Origin: Nymphaea colorata
Lineage: Eukaryota > Streptophyta > Magnoliopsida > Nymphaeales > Nymphaeaceae
DNA length: 64,000 bases
Reading direction: 5' to 3'
NCBI RefSeq assembly: GCF_008831285.2
Contig: NC_045140.1
Location: forward strand, 5,249,528 to 5,313,527
Position 1 is the first letter of the stretch; each line of letters opens with the position of its first letter. Positions 12,107 through 24,027 of the stretch are shown one piece after another. The position numbers and the translations under genes were made by a program. The notes below the pieces were generated by a model. The model did not search any database. It was not told where the DNA came from and saw only the letters and a list, made by a program, of their open reading frames with translations.

Positions 12107-14114
12107 TCGTCATCTGGCTATTGGCGATAAACTCGTGATGCCGTAGCTCCTCCATTCAGAGAAGCCAAATACAAAAAGAGTGGCCGAGATTACTCGAATG
12201 AGAGTTGCAACTAGGAATGGCCGTGTCCACAACTCTGCCATGCCACCCTCCGTCCTCCCTCGGCCAGCCGAAACTCGAAGGGCAGAACGGCCAAACCCAC
12301 CAAAGGACACTCTGTCTCTTGAATGCATGCAAAACCATCGAAGAATTCAAGCAGATTCAAGCTACCATCATCAAGACCAACTTCCAGAGCGATATTCCAT
12401 CCGTCACCAGGCTCATCCGCTTCTTCTCCTTCACTCATCCCGATGCCTTGGACTTCGCCGTCCACCTGTTCGAGCAAATCTCCCAACCAGACGTTATCCT
12501 CTTCAACACAGTGATGGGTGGCTACGCCCGCACCAGCCGCCCCATTCGTGCGGTCTCTCTCTTCGCCCGTATGCGTGAATAGGACTTGCTTCCTGATCAC
12601 TACTCCTTCCCTTCTGTACTCAAGGCGTGTGCCAATGCGACTGCCCTCAAAGAAGGCGAGGCCATTCATGGCCTTGTTATCAAGCTTGGGGTGGACGACA
12701 ACGTGTGCATTCTTCCTACTTTGATCAATATGTATGCAGATTGCGAACACATTCTGTCCGCACGCGAAGTGTTTGATAAAATGCCTGGGAGAAGGGAAAT
12801 TGTTTCTTTCAACTCCATGATCGCTGCTTACGCTCGGAACAGCCGGCCGAATGAAGTGTTGCCACTGTTTCGGGAAATGCAGGCGTGGGATGACATGAAG
12901 CCAACGTATGTTACTCTGCTTAGCGCGCTTTCCTCTTGTGCCCTGTTGGGTACACCCTTCAGCTTGGAAAATGGGTTCATGAGTATGTTAAGAAGAATGG
13001 ATTTGATGTGTATGTAAAGGTCAACACAGCGTTGATTGGCATGTATGCCAAATGTGGGAGCATAGATGACGCAAAACAGGTTTTCGAGGAAATACCGCAG
13101 CGAGATACACCCGCTTGGTCTGCCATGATTGTGGCTTTTGCTATTCATGGGCATGGAAGAAGTGCGCTCTTGCTCTTTGAGGAGATGCAGAGAAAAGGCA
13201 TGCTGCCAGATAACATCACGTTCCTCGGCGTTCTCTATGCATGTAGCCATACTGGCTTGGTGGAAGAAGGTCGCCGGTACTTTGATAGCATGTCAAGAGT
13301 GTATGGGATCGAGCCAGGAATTAAACACTACGGCTGCATGGTAGATCTTTATGGTAGAGCAGGGCTTCTAAACGAAGCATATGAGTTCGTCTGAAGCTTA
13401 CCGATCAAGCCCACACTTATACTGTGGCGCACTTTGCTAGCTGCCTGCGCTGTTCATGGCAATGTAGACTTGGGCAAACACGTGGTCGACCATATTTTTG
13501 AACTACAACGCTCCCACAGTGGAGACTATGTGATCTTATCGAACATGTGTGCTGCTCCTGGGGAAGATGAGACGATGTGAAGGCAATTAGGAAGCTTATG
13601 AAAGAGAGGGGTATTACTAAATTACCTGGTTGTAGTTCAATTGAGATCGAGAACGCTGTTCATTAGTCCTTCTCAGGGGACGGAGAACACCCTCACTCCA
13701 GAAAGCTTCATGGGATGCTAGATCAATTGGTTGAGCAATTGAAATTGATAGGATATGTGCCCGACACATCCCAGGTGTACCATGCAGATATGGAGGAGGA
13801 GGAAAAGGAGGCAACGCTTGGGTACCATAGTGTGAAACTCGCCATTGCTTATGGGTTGCTGAATACCCCTCCTGGGACTACGATTCGTGTTGTAAAAGAT
13901 CTTCGTGTTTGCGGGGATCGAGCCAGGAATTAAACACTACGGCTGCATGGTGGATGAGGTCAATATGTTGTTTCTGCCTCACTGCAAGCAATGGGGTCAT
14001 TTTTATTCTTCATATTTTGGTACTTTGGAATAAAAGGGAGTGGAAAATATTGTTGACTGGATGAGGAAATTTTTGAAATAATTCCCATCCTTGATGTCAA
14101 TAAGTACGATTTTG
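12107..14114 (+). repeat. Right arm of the inverted duplication (PPR pseudogene copy 2)
   Basis: Reverse-complement counterpart of 3993-6262, separated from it by about 5.8 kb. It lacks the roughly 300 bp that would hold the PPR C-terminus and stop; in their place is a 38-bp filler (13914-13951) copied from 13305-13342. Confidence 0.85.
12205..13933 (+). pseudogene. DYW-class PPR protein (OTP85-like), copy 2, C-terminally truncated
   Basis: This is the same protein family as 4332-6155, in the opposite orientation. The frame starts at ATG 12217 (MAVSTTLPC). In-frame TAG near 12580 replaces a serine codon kept in copy 1. A deletion or frameshift near 12950-12960 follows the LSSCALLG box. TGA near 13392 replaces CGA (Arg). 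A further frame change lies near 13555-13570. TAG at 13664-13666 is at the same codon as the TAG in copy 1. The E and DYW-proximal boxes are readable (CGSIDDAKQVFEEIPQRDT; GLLNTPPGTTIRVVKDLRVC), but the sequence then jumps into filler DNA and the zinc-binding CxxCH and terminal DYW are gone. It is a dead gene; most lesions differ from those of copy 1. Confidence 0.87.
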
Positions 14115-14618
14115 TATTCCCCCACATTTTTCAGCTCAGGCCTGCCATGGGCTTGCAGTTCTGCTTTAAGTTCGGTGTGCTTGAAACTTTAACCTGACGT
14201 AAATGCTATTCTTTAAGATTTTGATTTCTTTTACTTCGTTCAGCAGGTTCTTTTTTTCTTTCATGAAAAATTTTCGTTATTATGCCATTATATACAGCAC
14301 CAGTAAAGAGGGAAATTGTGGAGGGTACAGTAAAGACTTAAGATGAAGGCCCTGAATGAAGATTCGGTCCTGCCATTCTGCTGCCTAATTAGTTTTAGTT
14401 TTGTTCATAGTGTTTCCCTCGTGAGGCATGGTAGCCGGGGCTCCTTTGGTGGTTTATGAACAAACCCATTGGGATTGGGCGGTCTGATCCTTGAAGGGCT
14501 CCAAGGAATTACCAAACCAGATTAGAAGTTGTCAAGTTGATGATTCATATTCTTCATTGTCATATGATAGTCTGACATTTGGATCATCAGTGTGCATCTT
14601 CTCTCGTGTTCTGCGCAG
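14115..14618. other. Intergenic stretch, nothing assignable
   Basis: Lies between the inverted-repeat arm and the RNase T2 exon. No first exon or signal peptide for the RNase could be recognised here. Confidence 0.35.
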
Positions 14619-16763
14619 TGGTCAGGCGCTTATTGTGATACCAAATTCGGCGAAGACAGGCAAGCCTGCTGTGGATTTCGGCATTCATGGCCTCTGGCCC
14701 AACTACAACGACGTCGGCTACCCTTCCCACTGCGACAATGGCAGCCCATTTCTTCCTTCCGAGGTTTGTATTTTGCCCACACAAGTCACAGATGTTCTTC
14801 TCCAATTTTCTTGGCAGATAGAAATGTCCGGATATCTTGTGTGATTGGTTTACTTCCTCATATCTTTCCATTGGGAGGTGATCTTTGAAAGGGCAGTAGG
14901 ACCCTCGCTTTTCTAAATGCTTTATTATGCCAAGTAAGGGCATCACCTGTTCGATGTTGAGGCCCTCTCTAACTTCTACTGTCATTCAGGTTCTTCTTTT
15001 TTTTGAAAAGCTTTGCGTACGATTCTTTTTAGAAACTTGTGAAAAGAATTCACGACAGAAAAGTCTACGAAAAATATTTATTATAGAATCTTAGGCCTCT
15101 ATGCTCGAGAGAGACACATCTATAATAATTATTGGTGTCCAGATGCTTCATGGGATTCACTTGCATGGTAAAGAATCCTTTCCCAATAGCACAGGCATCA
15201 TAATATTTGAAGGGAAGGGATTCACGTGTACGATACTTTTACAGGCAGAAAAGAGACCAATCTTAGTGAATCTCACTAAATGGTCCTATTTTCCTCATGC
15301 CCGCCTCCTCTTAAACATAATTATTAAGAAATTATACATAGTTTTAAAGCTAAATTAAAAGTAGGCATAATTCACTATTAAAATGTGAAAAATTGAACGG
15401 AGAAAAGTTTGAAATGAAAAAAAGGAAAACATGAGAAGCTACTTTTAGCACGCCTAACTGTGAAAAACGACGGCACTTCAAAAGGGTAGCTGCTATTCTT
15501 TAAATCCCATGCTTCTATTTGGACCATGGTATCGATTTATTTGAAAAATCTCGGAACACCACATCATTTTGATCTCGTCGCCCGCTTTTATGACTTTGTT
15601 GATGTCATTTATCTGGATGAAAGCTGTTTTAATGAAAATAGGTTTCACTTTTTTTTTTCATGATTGACAAGTTAATTATGATTATTATAGATACACAGCC
15701 TTTCTTGGATCCGGTATTTTCTGGGCAAGTGCAGGCCGGCGTCCTTCATGGTGGTTGTATTTTTTTTTGCAGTAATTCGTCATTTTTCACTCACAAATTA
15801 GCAGCATCCATATTAATTAAGGCAAATTCAATTTCTTGCGGTTATTATTTCTAGTGTTTGAAGAACATGTTACATATGTGTTATGTCCGCGGTTATTATT
15901 TCTAGTGTTTTCAGAACATGTTACATATGTGTTATGGTCCCTAACAAAAGACTCAGCAGCAAATAACCAAAATGTCTCTACTGCTTAAATGGAAGGCATA
16001 AGCAAAAGTGAAATTTTCCTTATACGAGGGACGTTGTTGCTCACATCATGGCCATTTTCCCCATTCTCTCATAAAGGCATGTATCGGCTTTTGCAAGAGA
16101 AGAGCAACACTGGGAGTTGAACCAGCGACTGGTGGCTTGGCAGCCACTAGGCACCCCACTGGACAACATGGAAAGTGCTTTCGCTCCCATATTTTTCTTT
16201 CACCTTCTCGCCCTCCATACAAGACAAAGACAGGAACCGTTTGGTGTTGATGTGTGCCTTGTGAATGCACGCCATAGAGATTAATCCTAATTTTAAAATT
16301 AAATCTCGGTTGCTATATACTTAAAAAGTTGAAGTTGCTAGGACTGGTACAAGTCTCAATCATTTCGAGCTATTGGAACAAACGCACAAGCACAAAATGT
16401 TTTTGAAATTTGACATGTACTTTGGTTTTCAGATTTCTTTTTGAACATGGCGCTTGTTTTTTGCATTCATCATGATTCGTCACTGTCTACCTTTCTATAT
16501 ATTTTTGGTAAGGCTTTCAAAAGATCAAAGAAATATATATTATATAACTTGTAATTTATTGCAGATATCGGACTTGAGGGATGAGATGGAGAAGCAGTGG
16601 CCTTCTCTGTCATGCCCAAGCAGCGACGGCACCAGCTTTTGGTCCCACGAGTGGGAGAGGCACGGGGCTTGCTCTGAATCGGTGCTGGACCAGCACCAGT
16701 ACTTCCAAGCTGCGCTCAACCTCAAAACCCAACTCAACCTCCTCCACATCCTAACCAAAGCAG
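14619..16763 (+). pseudogene. RNase T2 (S-like ribonuclease) pseudogene, first-active-site and middle exons
   Basis: Exon 14619-14763 follows a CTGCGCAG acceptor and reads WSGAYCDTK. After a small deletion that removes the expected Cys-Cys region and shifts frame, it continues TGKPAVDFGIHGLWPNYND, the CAS I motif with its catalytic His. It ends PFLPSE before a GTTTGT donor. After a 1.8-kb intron, exon 16565-16763 (acceptor TTATTGCAG) reads [20 protein letters not shown], then CAS II as FWSHEWERHGAC, to LLHILTKAG before GTAAAT. That exon is intact and ends in phase 1, which would join in frame to the last exon of the other copy (10528). No last exon is seen downstream before the segmental duplication starts at 16986, and no signal-peptide exon is seen upstream. 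Confidence 0.82.
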
Positions 16764-16883
16764 GTAAATTTTACGTTTCACACCTTGAATTAACAAAAAA
16801 AGTCGTTTAATTAGTTGCCACTTTTCAATCTTGGGTCTGTTATCTTATGCCACCGAAATTTATTGTGGGGGCGTGCGTGAGAC

Positions 16884-16891
16884 AACCGGAG

Positions 16892-16946
<55 letters not shown>

Positions 16947-16948
16947 TA
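16884..16948. repeat. Compound microsatellite (AT)n(GT)n(GA)n
   Basis: Runs of AT, then GT, then GA dinucleotides just upstream of the left border of duplicated block A. Confidence 0.95.
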
Positions 16949-17040
16949 TATTTCTATATATAGTAATCATATGTAATCATATATATATGAAAAAACATGC
17001 TTCTTTATGCATAGATATGATTCTATAAGGATTTTGTAAG

Positions 17041-18100
17041 CTATAAAATCTCAAATAGTTTATTACTGTCGTTAGGGAAGGGATGGTTGAGCCCATACTG
17101 CCAAAGAAGCAGAGCTGCAGCTGCCGGATCAGACTCAAACCTATGCATCAGGAAACATAATTTTGCTGCTGGACCAAGAAAGATCACATCCATGTCATTA
17201 GGTAGCAAAAAGATACATGCACCTTACTGCACTCAAGTATATGCAATAAAAAATAGTCATACTTGTGAGCATTTCTATGTATGTATTTTCTATTTAATGT
17301 TGACCTTACAGATATCTTTGCAAGATCATCAGCTAGAAAAGACAACTTGATTTTTTTGGGCTTTTTAATTAAAGCATGACTTTAAAGCATGGAGTGACAT
17401 GAAGTCTTCGAATTCATCAACTTTTAAGATTGAAAAGACATGATATATTTCACCATGGAATGACTGTAGCGGTAGGTTCCTGTAAAGTCAATGGTGAATT
17501 CAAAGTAGGTCATTCCAAAGTCAAGCAATGTAGATGACATACGAAGCGCTTAGCAAGAGCATAATGTGGACTCGTTCTGCCAGCACCTGATGATGTATAT
17601 GAAGTTCTAGGTGGTATTTAAACTTGGTTTCCGTGTCAGGTCACTGTTCAACCTTATCCCCTCATCCTCCCATTCTACCAATTCCATCAGCCTCTGAGGT
17701 ATGTGAAAGACAGGAGATAACAGATCAAGTCTACCAGAACCTTTCTCGAGTAGGAATCACATATGCTACATGGGCTTGTCTTTGTTTCTGAACCTGTGAC
17801 AATTTATTCGATGCAAATATTAAACCAGAGGAAAGAAAATTGATCTTATGAAGTGCAGATATTCTTACTGTGTTACTGTATAAGAAAGAAACACACGCAG
17901 TGCATAGCTCTAAAAGGTTTGCAAAGGGTGTGCAGGTTCCACTAATTAGCGACCTGTAAACATATGGAGAAAGAAAATCTACAGTTCACCTTTTCTTGGT
18001 CATTCCCTGGACTTGGAAAAAGGAGAACTAAGCGACTTCTTTTAACCTGGCTACCATCAAAGTGAATGTTTGCCAACACATCTTGACACCATTTCAATTG
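17041..18100 (-). other. Exon-like pieces of an unidentified gene, block A
   Basis: Three exon-like stretches are visible on the minus strand downstream of UTP18. The first, 18100-17990 (37 codons, reading QLKWCQDVLANIHFDGS...), has an AG acceptor before it and GAAAAG|GTGAAC after it. The second, 17793-17741, reads VQKQRQAHVAYVIPTRE in the same phase (0 to 2), after TCACAG and before GTTCTG. The third, 17168-17041, reads KLCFLMHRFESDPAAAALLL then WQYGLNHPLPNDSNQLFEIL and a TAG. All three keep length and frame in block B (25302-26363). The family is not recognised. A linking exon between the second and third was not resolved, and upstream exons are not seen, so this may be a truncated gene or a coincidental set of open stretches. 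Confidence 0.35.
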
Positions 18101-18627
18101 CTTGGTGGAGACGATTGGCTATGCGAGAACTCTAGCAACAAGCCTCAAGTCAATTGAGCAACACAAACATCCAACCCTGTACCAGCCATGAAATATAATT
18201 TACATTACTGCCTTAGCTGCAGTAGATTGTGCTAAACCCACTTCGTACATTGAGGAATTGAACCTCACGATATCATGGGCCTTCCACACCACCTTCTTAG
18301 TACAATATTTAATCGACAAGCATGTAAGTTGGAGTACCATACATTAAAAACAACTATACATGGAACAGAATCTCACGATGAATGCAAAGTACTTTGGACT
18401 TCCAACAAAGAGAAGAAAACAATTCCAAATCTTAGCTTATTACCCAATACAAAAAGGACGAAAACAAGAAGCAACAATCTGTGACCAAAGATACTCAGGT
18501 GCTCATTGATCTAGCCCTCGGTGAGAAGGGACATTTAGAACAAATTACAACGTGTATTCAAGGATAAGACATAATTCAAATGAGCCATATGATTGCAACG
18601 AAGAAAATCTATATGATTGTTATCAAA

Positions 18628-20246
18628 TTATGCATGTTCATAATGGTTTAGCTTATACAATATCACCTTTCCAGCAGCATTTCCTAGGACCATCAAACCT
18701 CCACCCGGACTGAAATCTAAACACTGCACATACTGCAGGTTATGTTTCAGAGGGGGCCAGTTTGAGAATACACTCAGAGATGGTACATGAACCAACTTTA
18801 CGCTATCACGCTTCATGCTTGAAAAGGTGGCCAGGATTTGACCATCATGATTAAACTGCAACCCATCCACTTTAGTAGTTAAATTGGTAAGAGCCTTCAT
18901 TGGTTTTCTTTTGCCTCCAAGAAACTCATCACGGTTATAAACATTAACAATTCCACTATCTGAACCTGTAGCAAAGACAGTACTATCTTTTGAAACGCTC
19001 AATGCAGAGCTATTAATGCAACCATCATCAACCCCCTTGTGGAAGCATTTCCTTGTCCTAAGGTCCCAATGGTAGACAAGTCCATCTCCACCCGAGCTCA
19101 ACAGCTGGTGTCCATCATTAGCAAATGCCAAGGATCGAGCAGTTCCATTCATTTTTAGAGTTCCAATTAGCTGCTTAGATTTAGAAGAGACTAAAAAAAT
19201 ATATCCCTCGTTGCCGGTAAATGCAATAATACTAGAATCAGGGGATACTTCAAACGATTCCAAGCTCTTCTCTTCTCTGCCCATCAATGGGCCTACTCTG
19301 TCAACCTTCGCGTTTACTATATCTAAACTGTAAAAAAATTTCCTTCTTCCACTGATGATGGCCTGTGATCCATCAGGCAAGAATGAAGCTTTACGAATGG
19401 GACAATCCTCAAGAAAATGCTTTGTATCATAGTGTTTCTCTTTCCATCAATCTGAAAGAATCTAAGCTTTTTATCAAGTCCAGCTGTAAGCAACAACTGG
19501 GCATTCCTGTGGAACTCAACTGATGTAATGGGGCCATTTGAAGGGTCCTCTGCATTGCCATCTATCAATCTTGAGAACTCAAGGAGCCCAGGCAATAATT
19601 TTGTTGTGCTCCTTACTACTGCATCCTCACTCGACAAAAGGATGTTGTTGCCATTGGCACCATGACCTTGAGCTCGGACTGATTCATTCTCTTCATCTGA
19701 TTCGTCATCAAAAGCATCTCTCTCAGACTTCCACCCAAGCTCCGCCCACTCAGTTCTGGGGTTCAGCTTAACATGTTGTGACCTTAATCTTGCAACATAA
19801 TCAGCTCCACTGACCAATATCTCACCTTCTTCTCCCCTTAATTTTCTTAGCCTGTTGGTTTTGGCTATGTTGACTTTCGCTATTTGTTCTTCTTCATCAA
19901 TCCATACAGGTTTCCTTGTCTCGTGTGGCTCTCTCTCTTCATCGCTCATGGAAGTTTCACTGTCTACCTCATTATCCTCTTGAAAAATAACATCAACAGC
20001 AGATGACCGATCTTTAGATGAAAAAACACCATCCTCAATTATATCTTCCCCTGTATCTTCTGCCGCCTCTTTACCAAATCCAAAAGAAGAATGAAGAGGA
20101 CCAAACAAGAATCCCTCCAGCTTCTTCATCTCCTGCATCTCACTGGCAACTTTATGTTCCTTCTTTCTTGGCAGAAGCCTCACGTTAGCTTGATTATTGT
20201 CACTTGACCGCTTCCTAGATAGAGCATTCTGAGATACCAAACCCAT
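18628..20246 (-). pseudogene. UTP18 homologue, copy A, single-base frameshift
   Basis: Full-length WD40 processome protein gene, single coding exon, ATG at 20246 and stop at 18628. It matches copy B closely, with the acidic N-terminal half (EEREPHETRKPVWIDEEEQI) and the WD-repeat C-terminal half. At about 19413-19416 a run of five A (T on the coding strand) in the other copies is four, which shifts frame at residue ~279 and splits the gene into two overlapping open frames (20246-19323 and 19380-18628). The rest is clean, so this is either a very recent inactivation or a homopolymer error in the assembly. An intron acceptor (TTTCTCTATGCAG) lies about 35 bases before the ATG, which suggests a 5'-UTR intron. 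Confidence 0.88.
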
Positions 20247-20790
20247 CTCAAATTATTAACTTGCCTTGCTTTCACGTGTATCTGCATAGAGAAACAAAAA
20301 TTTGCATCAATTCCCCCGAATTGCAAGAAAACCTTTAGAATGACATTATATCAGTAGACACAAAAAAATAAAGTGCCTTTCCATGCATGCTTCCATGACA
20401 AAATCTATGTCAAACCCATCTTCCAGCTTGTTTATTATGCATTCCAAGAAATGGAAAAATGTAATTGCAAGAAATTGGAACATTAGCTAGACGGAAGCAC
20501 TAAGAATACCATAATAGATAAAACGCACCATAAAGAAAGCTTTTTTCTAGAGGGCTCTACACTTGTGTAGCATAATTAGTTCGAGCCTATATTTATACAT
20601 GTTTATGCCAGAGATATTCTAAATGAAAACAAAAAAATAACTAAACAATTAGAACAATGGATGGCCGAAGCACCTAGCATTCCCCCCCCCCCTTTTTTTT
20701 TCCAACTCACAAGTTGGGGCTAGGCAGCTGCGCGTTTCAAGCAAAGAGGTGTAATGTGGACATCAATGTCGAGAGCTATATCAACTTGAT

Positions 20791-23090
20791 CTGAAATAAT
20801 TCAAGTTCACATGGACTAATTGATCAATCTGCTAAATTTGCAACTATGCTTCGTATATTGGCCCTTTGTGCAGTAACAAACCTGGTCTGTATTAGGTGCT
20901 TGTTCAGTTTACAATGACCAGAGCTCGTTCGCCAATTGTTCAAACTTTTCTGTTCTATAGAATGTTGCCAAGCTAGATCCTGTCCATTTGTGTTCTGAAT
21001 TTTTGTTTTTACAGTGAACTGCAGAAAGCTTTTCAACAGGTCCACGTTAATTCATATTTTGGGGTTCACTTCCTAGTTGGATTCTAAGTTGATTACTAAG
21101 GTTCTCTGTGCCTAGTAGCAGCCTTTATTGCCAACCAATCTATTCATCTGAAGCACATTTATAAAAGGAAGAAACATAAGATGCTGTCAATGTATATAAA
21201 TGGCAAGGCAGACCACAGTCCATCTCACTATGCTAGTTACAGAAACTTGTTGCTTAGATGCATTGTCTCTTTGTTGTACTCCCCTGCTCACTTGTTCTTG
21301 GTCTAAGGATGAAAATTACTTTGCATACAGGGACATTGCGAGATACAGCGTAATGAACAGCATGCCGAACTACAGTTTTCTAACAGTAGTTTCCTCAACA
21401 GAAACTCCAACAAGCACTTCCCATACATTGAAACTTGAGTTTTTTCTAAAGTTTTACTTGGGTACAGGCCCATTGTCAGATCAAAGACAAGATCTTGAGA
21501 TAAAAGTTAATCATGTTCCTACCACACAAAGGCACTACATGCATTCCAAAAATCAACGAATATTGGCATACATTGATTCAGATTGCTCGAGACAGTGCTC
21601 ATTTAAAACATTCATGATTAAATGCTCAGGAAAGTTGCACTCACAGTTGCAAATTTCAAAGCATTGTTCACAGACAAAGAAATAAACTTAATATCGAATC
21701 AAATCAACTACATTATAGTTGCGTTGTAGTTCTGCAATCCCTATCGCATTTTCTAACGAAGTATGTCTCTGCGTTAGGAAAACCTAGCACTCCTCCCACA
21801 AAAACTAAAAAATCACGCTCCCCCGAAGCTCATCTCGCTGTCGATATGTATAAATAAATGGCAAGGCAGACCACAGTCCATCTCACTATGCTAGTTACAG
21901 AAACTTGTTGCTTAGATGCATTGTCTCTTTGTTGTACTCCCCCCCTCACTTGTTCTTGGTCTAGGATGAAATTACTTTGCATACAGGGACATCGCGAGAT
22001 ACAGCGTAATGAACTGAAATAATTCAAGTTCACATGGACTAATTGATCAATCTGCTAAAGTTTCAACTATGCTTCGTATATTGGCCCTTTGTGCAGTAAC
22101 AAACCTGGTCTGTATTAGGTGCTTGTTCAGTTTACAATGAGCAGAGCTCGTTCGCCAATTGTTCAAACTTTTCTGTTCTATAGAATGTTGCCAAGCTAGA
22201 TCCTGTCCATTTGTGTTCTGAATTTTTTTCTTTACAGTGAACTGCAGAAAGCTTTTCAACAGGTCCACGTTAATTCATATTTTGGGGTTCACTTCCTAGT
22301 TGGATTCTAAGTTGATTACTAAGGTTCTCTGTGCCTAGTAGCAGCCTTTATTGCCAACCAATCTATTCATCTGAAGCACATTTATAAAAGGAAGAAACAT
22401 AAGATGCTGTCAATATGTATAAATGGCAAGGCAGACCACAGTCCATCTCACTATGCTAGTTACAGAAACTTGTTGCTTAGATGCATTGTCTCTTTGTTGT
22501 ACTCCCCTGCTCACTTGTTCTTGGTCTAAGGATGAAAATTACTTTGCATACAGGGACATTGCGAGATACAGCGTAATGAACAGCATGCCGAACTACAGTT
22601 TTCTAACAGTAGTTTCCTCAACAGAAACTCCAACAAGCACTTCGCATACATTGAAACTTGAGTTTTTTCTAAAGTTTTACTTGGGTACAGGCCCATTGTC
22701 AGATCAAAGACAAAATCTTGAGATAAAAGTTAATCATGTTCCTACCACACAAAGGCACTACATGCATTCCAAAAATCAACGAATATTGGCATACATTGAT
22801 TCAGATTGCTCGAGACAATGCTCATTTAAAACATTCATATGGTTAAATGCTCAGGAAAGTTGCACTGACAGTTGCGAATTTCAGAACATTGTTCACAGAC
22901 AAAGAAATAAACTTGATATCGAATCAAATCAACTACATTATAGTTGCGTTGTAGTTCTGCAATCTCTATCGCATTTTCTAACGAAGTATGCCTCTGCGTT
23001 AGGAAAACCTAGCACTCCTCCCACGAAAACTAAAAAATCACGCTCCCCCGAAGCTCATCTCGCTGTCGACATCTGTCACCGGCTTTTCAC
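20791..23090. repeat. X/Y repeat units upstream of UTP18 A (X Y Y' X Y)
   Basis: Unit X (starts CTGAAATAATTCAAGTTCAC) occurs at 20791 and 22014. Unit Y (ATGCTGTCAAT...TAAATGGCAAGG) occurs at about 21181 and 22403, and a short Y' piece lies at about 21844-22013. The X-to-X period is 1223 bp. On the minus strand these lie between the UTP18 start codon and the probable 5'-UTR exon, so they are probably intron sequence. The open frames they contain recur only because the DNA does. Confidence 0.85.
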
Positions 23091-24027
23091 TCTCGTGAAG
23101 CTCCCCTTCCCCACGCTCTTGCCCTTTCCCTCGGCCCTTTTTCATTTGACAGAAACTTGGTTCTTCACCGAGAAACGATTATCAAGAGACTCATTTGAAG
23201 ACATGGATCATCACGAGCCACCAACCAAGAACAATATCAAAACACTGCTTAAAGACCTCAACTTGCGAGGGTCCCCATGAAGCCGCATGAAGGGAAAGAC
23301 AGAAAAGAAAACGTACAGACCATTTGAAGGACCACGGCGACGAATAGAAAAAGAAAGAACGCACGATAGGGAGAGAGGGGTTGGCGTACCTCAACTTCTT
23401 CGAAGGACCACGGCGATGGCTGGAGGCAGAGCGGCGGCGGCGGCGCACGGCGAGCGGTCGAAGAAGAAGGCAGAGAGTCGAGCAACGGGCAAAAAAACTT
23501 TTTTCCAGGAGAAGGAGAAGTTTACCCTGGATTTCATTTTTTAGCGAGGAAAATTTAACGGTGTTTGATAACACCGGTTGAAAACGTACGTTTTTTTCCG
23601 ATTTAATCAAACGGGGCCTAAGGGGAACTGTGCACATTTTTCTACTGGGGTGACTTGGGACTAAGCTTTTGCTTATTTGACTGATTCAAATTCCGCAACC
23701 TTCAACCTCACATCAAATCGTCGTCAAGCCCCACAACCTAAGTATCACATAAAGCCCAACGCACTTGGGTTCTAGACTTGTGTTTCCAGTTTTAATGACA
23801 AACCAAAATCAGTTTTCCAGGCAAAACTCAAAACCTGTTTTTACTTATAAAATAAGGTTTCATCAAAATTGGGTTTGGAAAAAATGCAGTTTTGACAAAA
23901 CCTAATTTCATAAGAAAGAGTGAAAAAGCTTCCAATCAAGTTATTCATAAAAACCAGGTTCTCAAAACCAACAAATCCAGTTTTTAAAATTCATTAACAG
24001 ACTTAAGTTTTATAAAACCAAGTTTTT

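Larger units (their letters stand above)
16986..24027. repeat. Segmental duplication, block A
   Basis: Direct repeat of block B (25247-33886). Both blocks begin TATGAAAAAACATGCTTC and end at the shared stretch ACTTAAGTTTTATAAAACC. Contents in order are terminal exons of an unidentified minus-strand gene, the UTP18 gene (minus), X/Y repeats, and a GC-rich segment that probably holds the UTP18 5'-UTR exon. The blocks are nearly identical by eye. Differences are small indels, an insertion of about 0.3 kb in B (near 29010-29345), a different number of X/Y repeats, and six copies in B of a 389-bp unit present once in A. Confidence 0.93.

Noticed and set aside
16090-16150. tRNA-like stretch (GTTGAACC...TGGCTTGGCAGCCA on the plus strand)
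   Set aside because: The T-arm-like and anticodon-like parts do not give a proper cloverleaf with a 7-base loop and acceptor stem. At most it is a tRNA-derived SINE scrap.
22423-23280. A 285-codon plus-strand open frame upstream of UTP18 A
   Set aside because: It lies in repeat Y and the probable 5'-UTR intron of UTP18 on the other strand. Its counterpart in block B (30328-30810) is shorter and frameshifted, and it shows no family motif.
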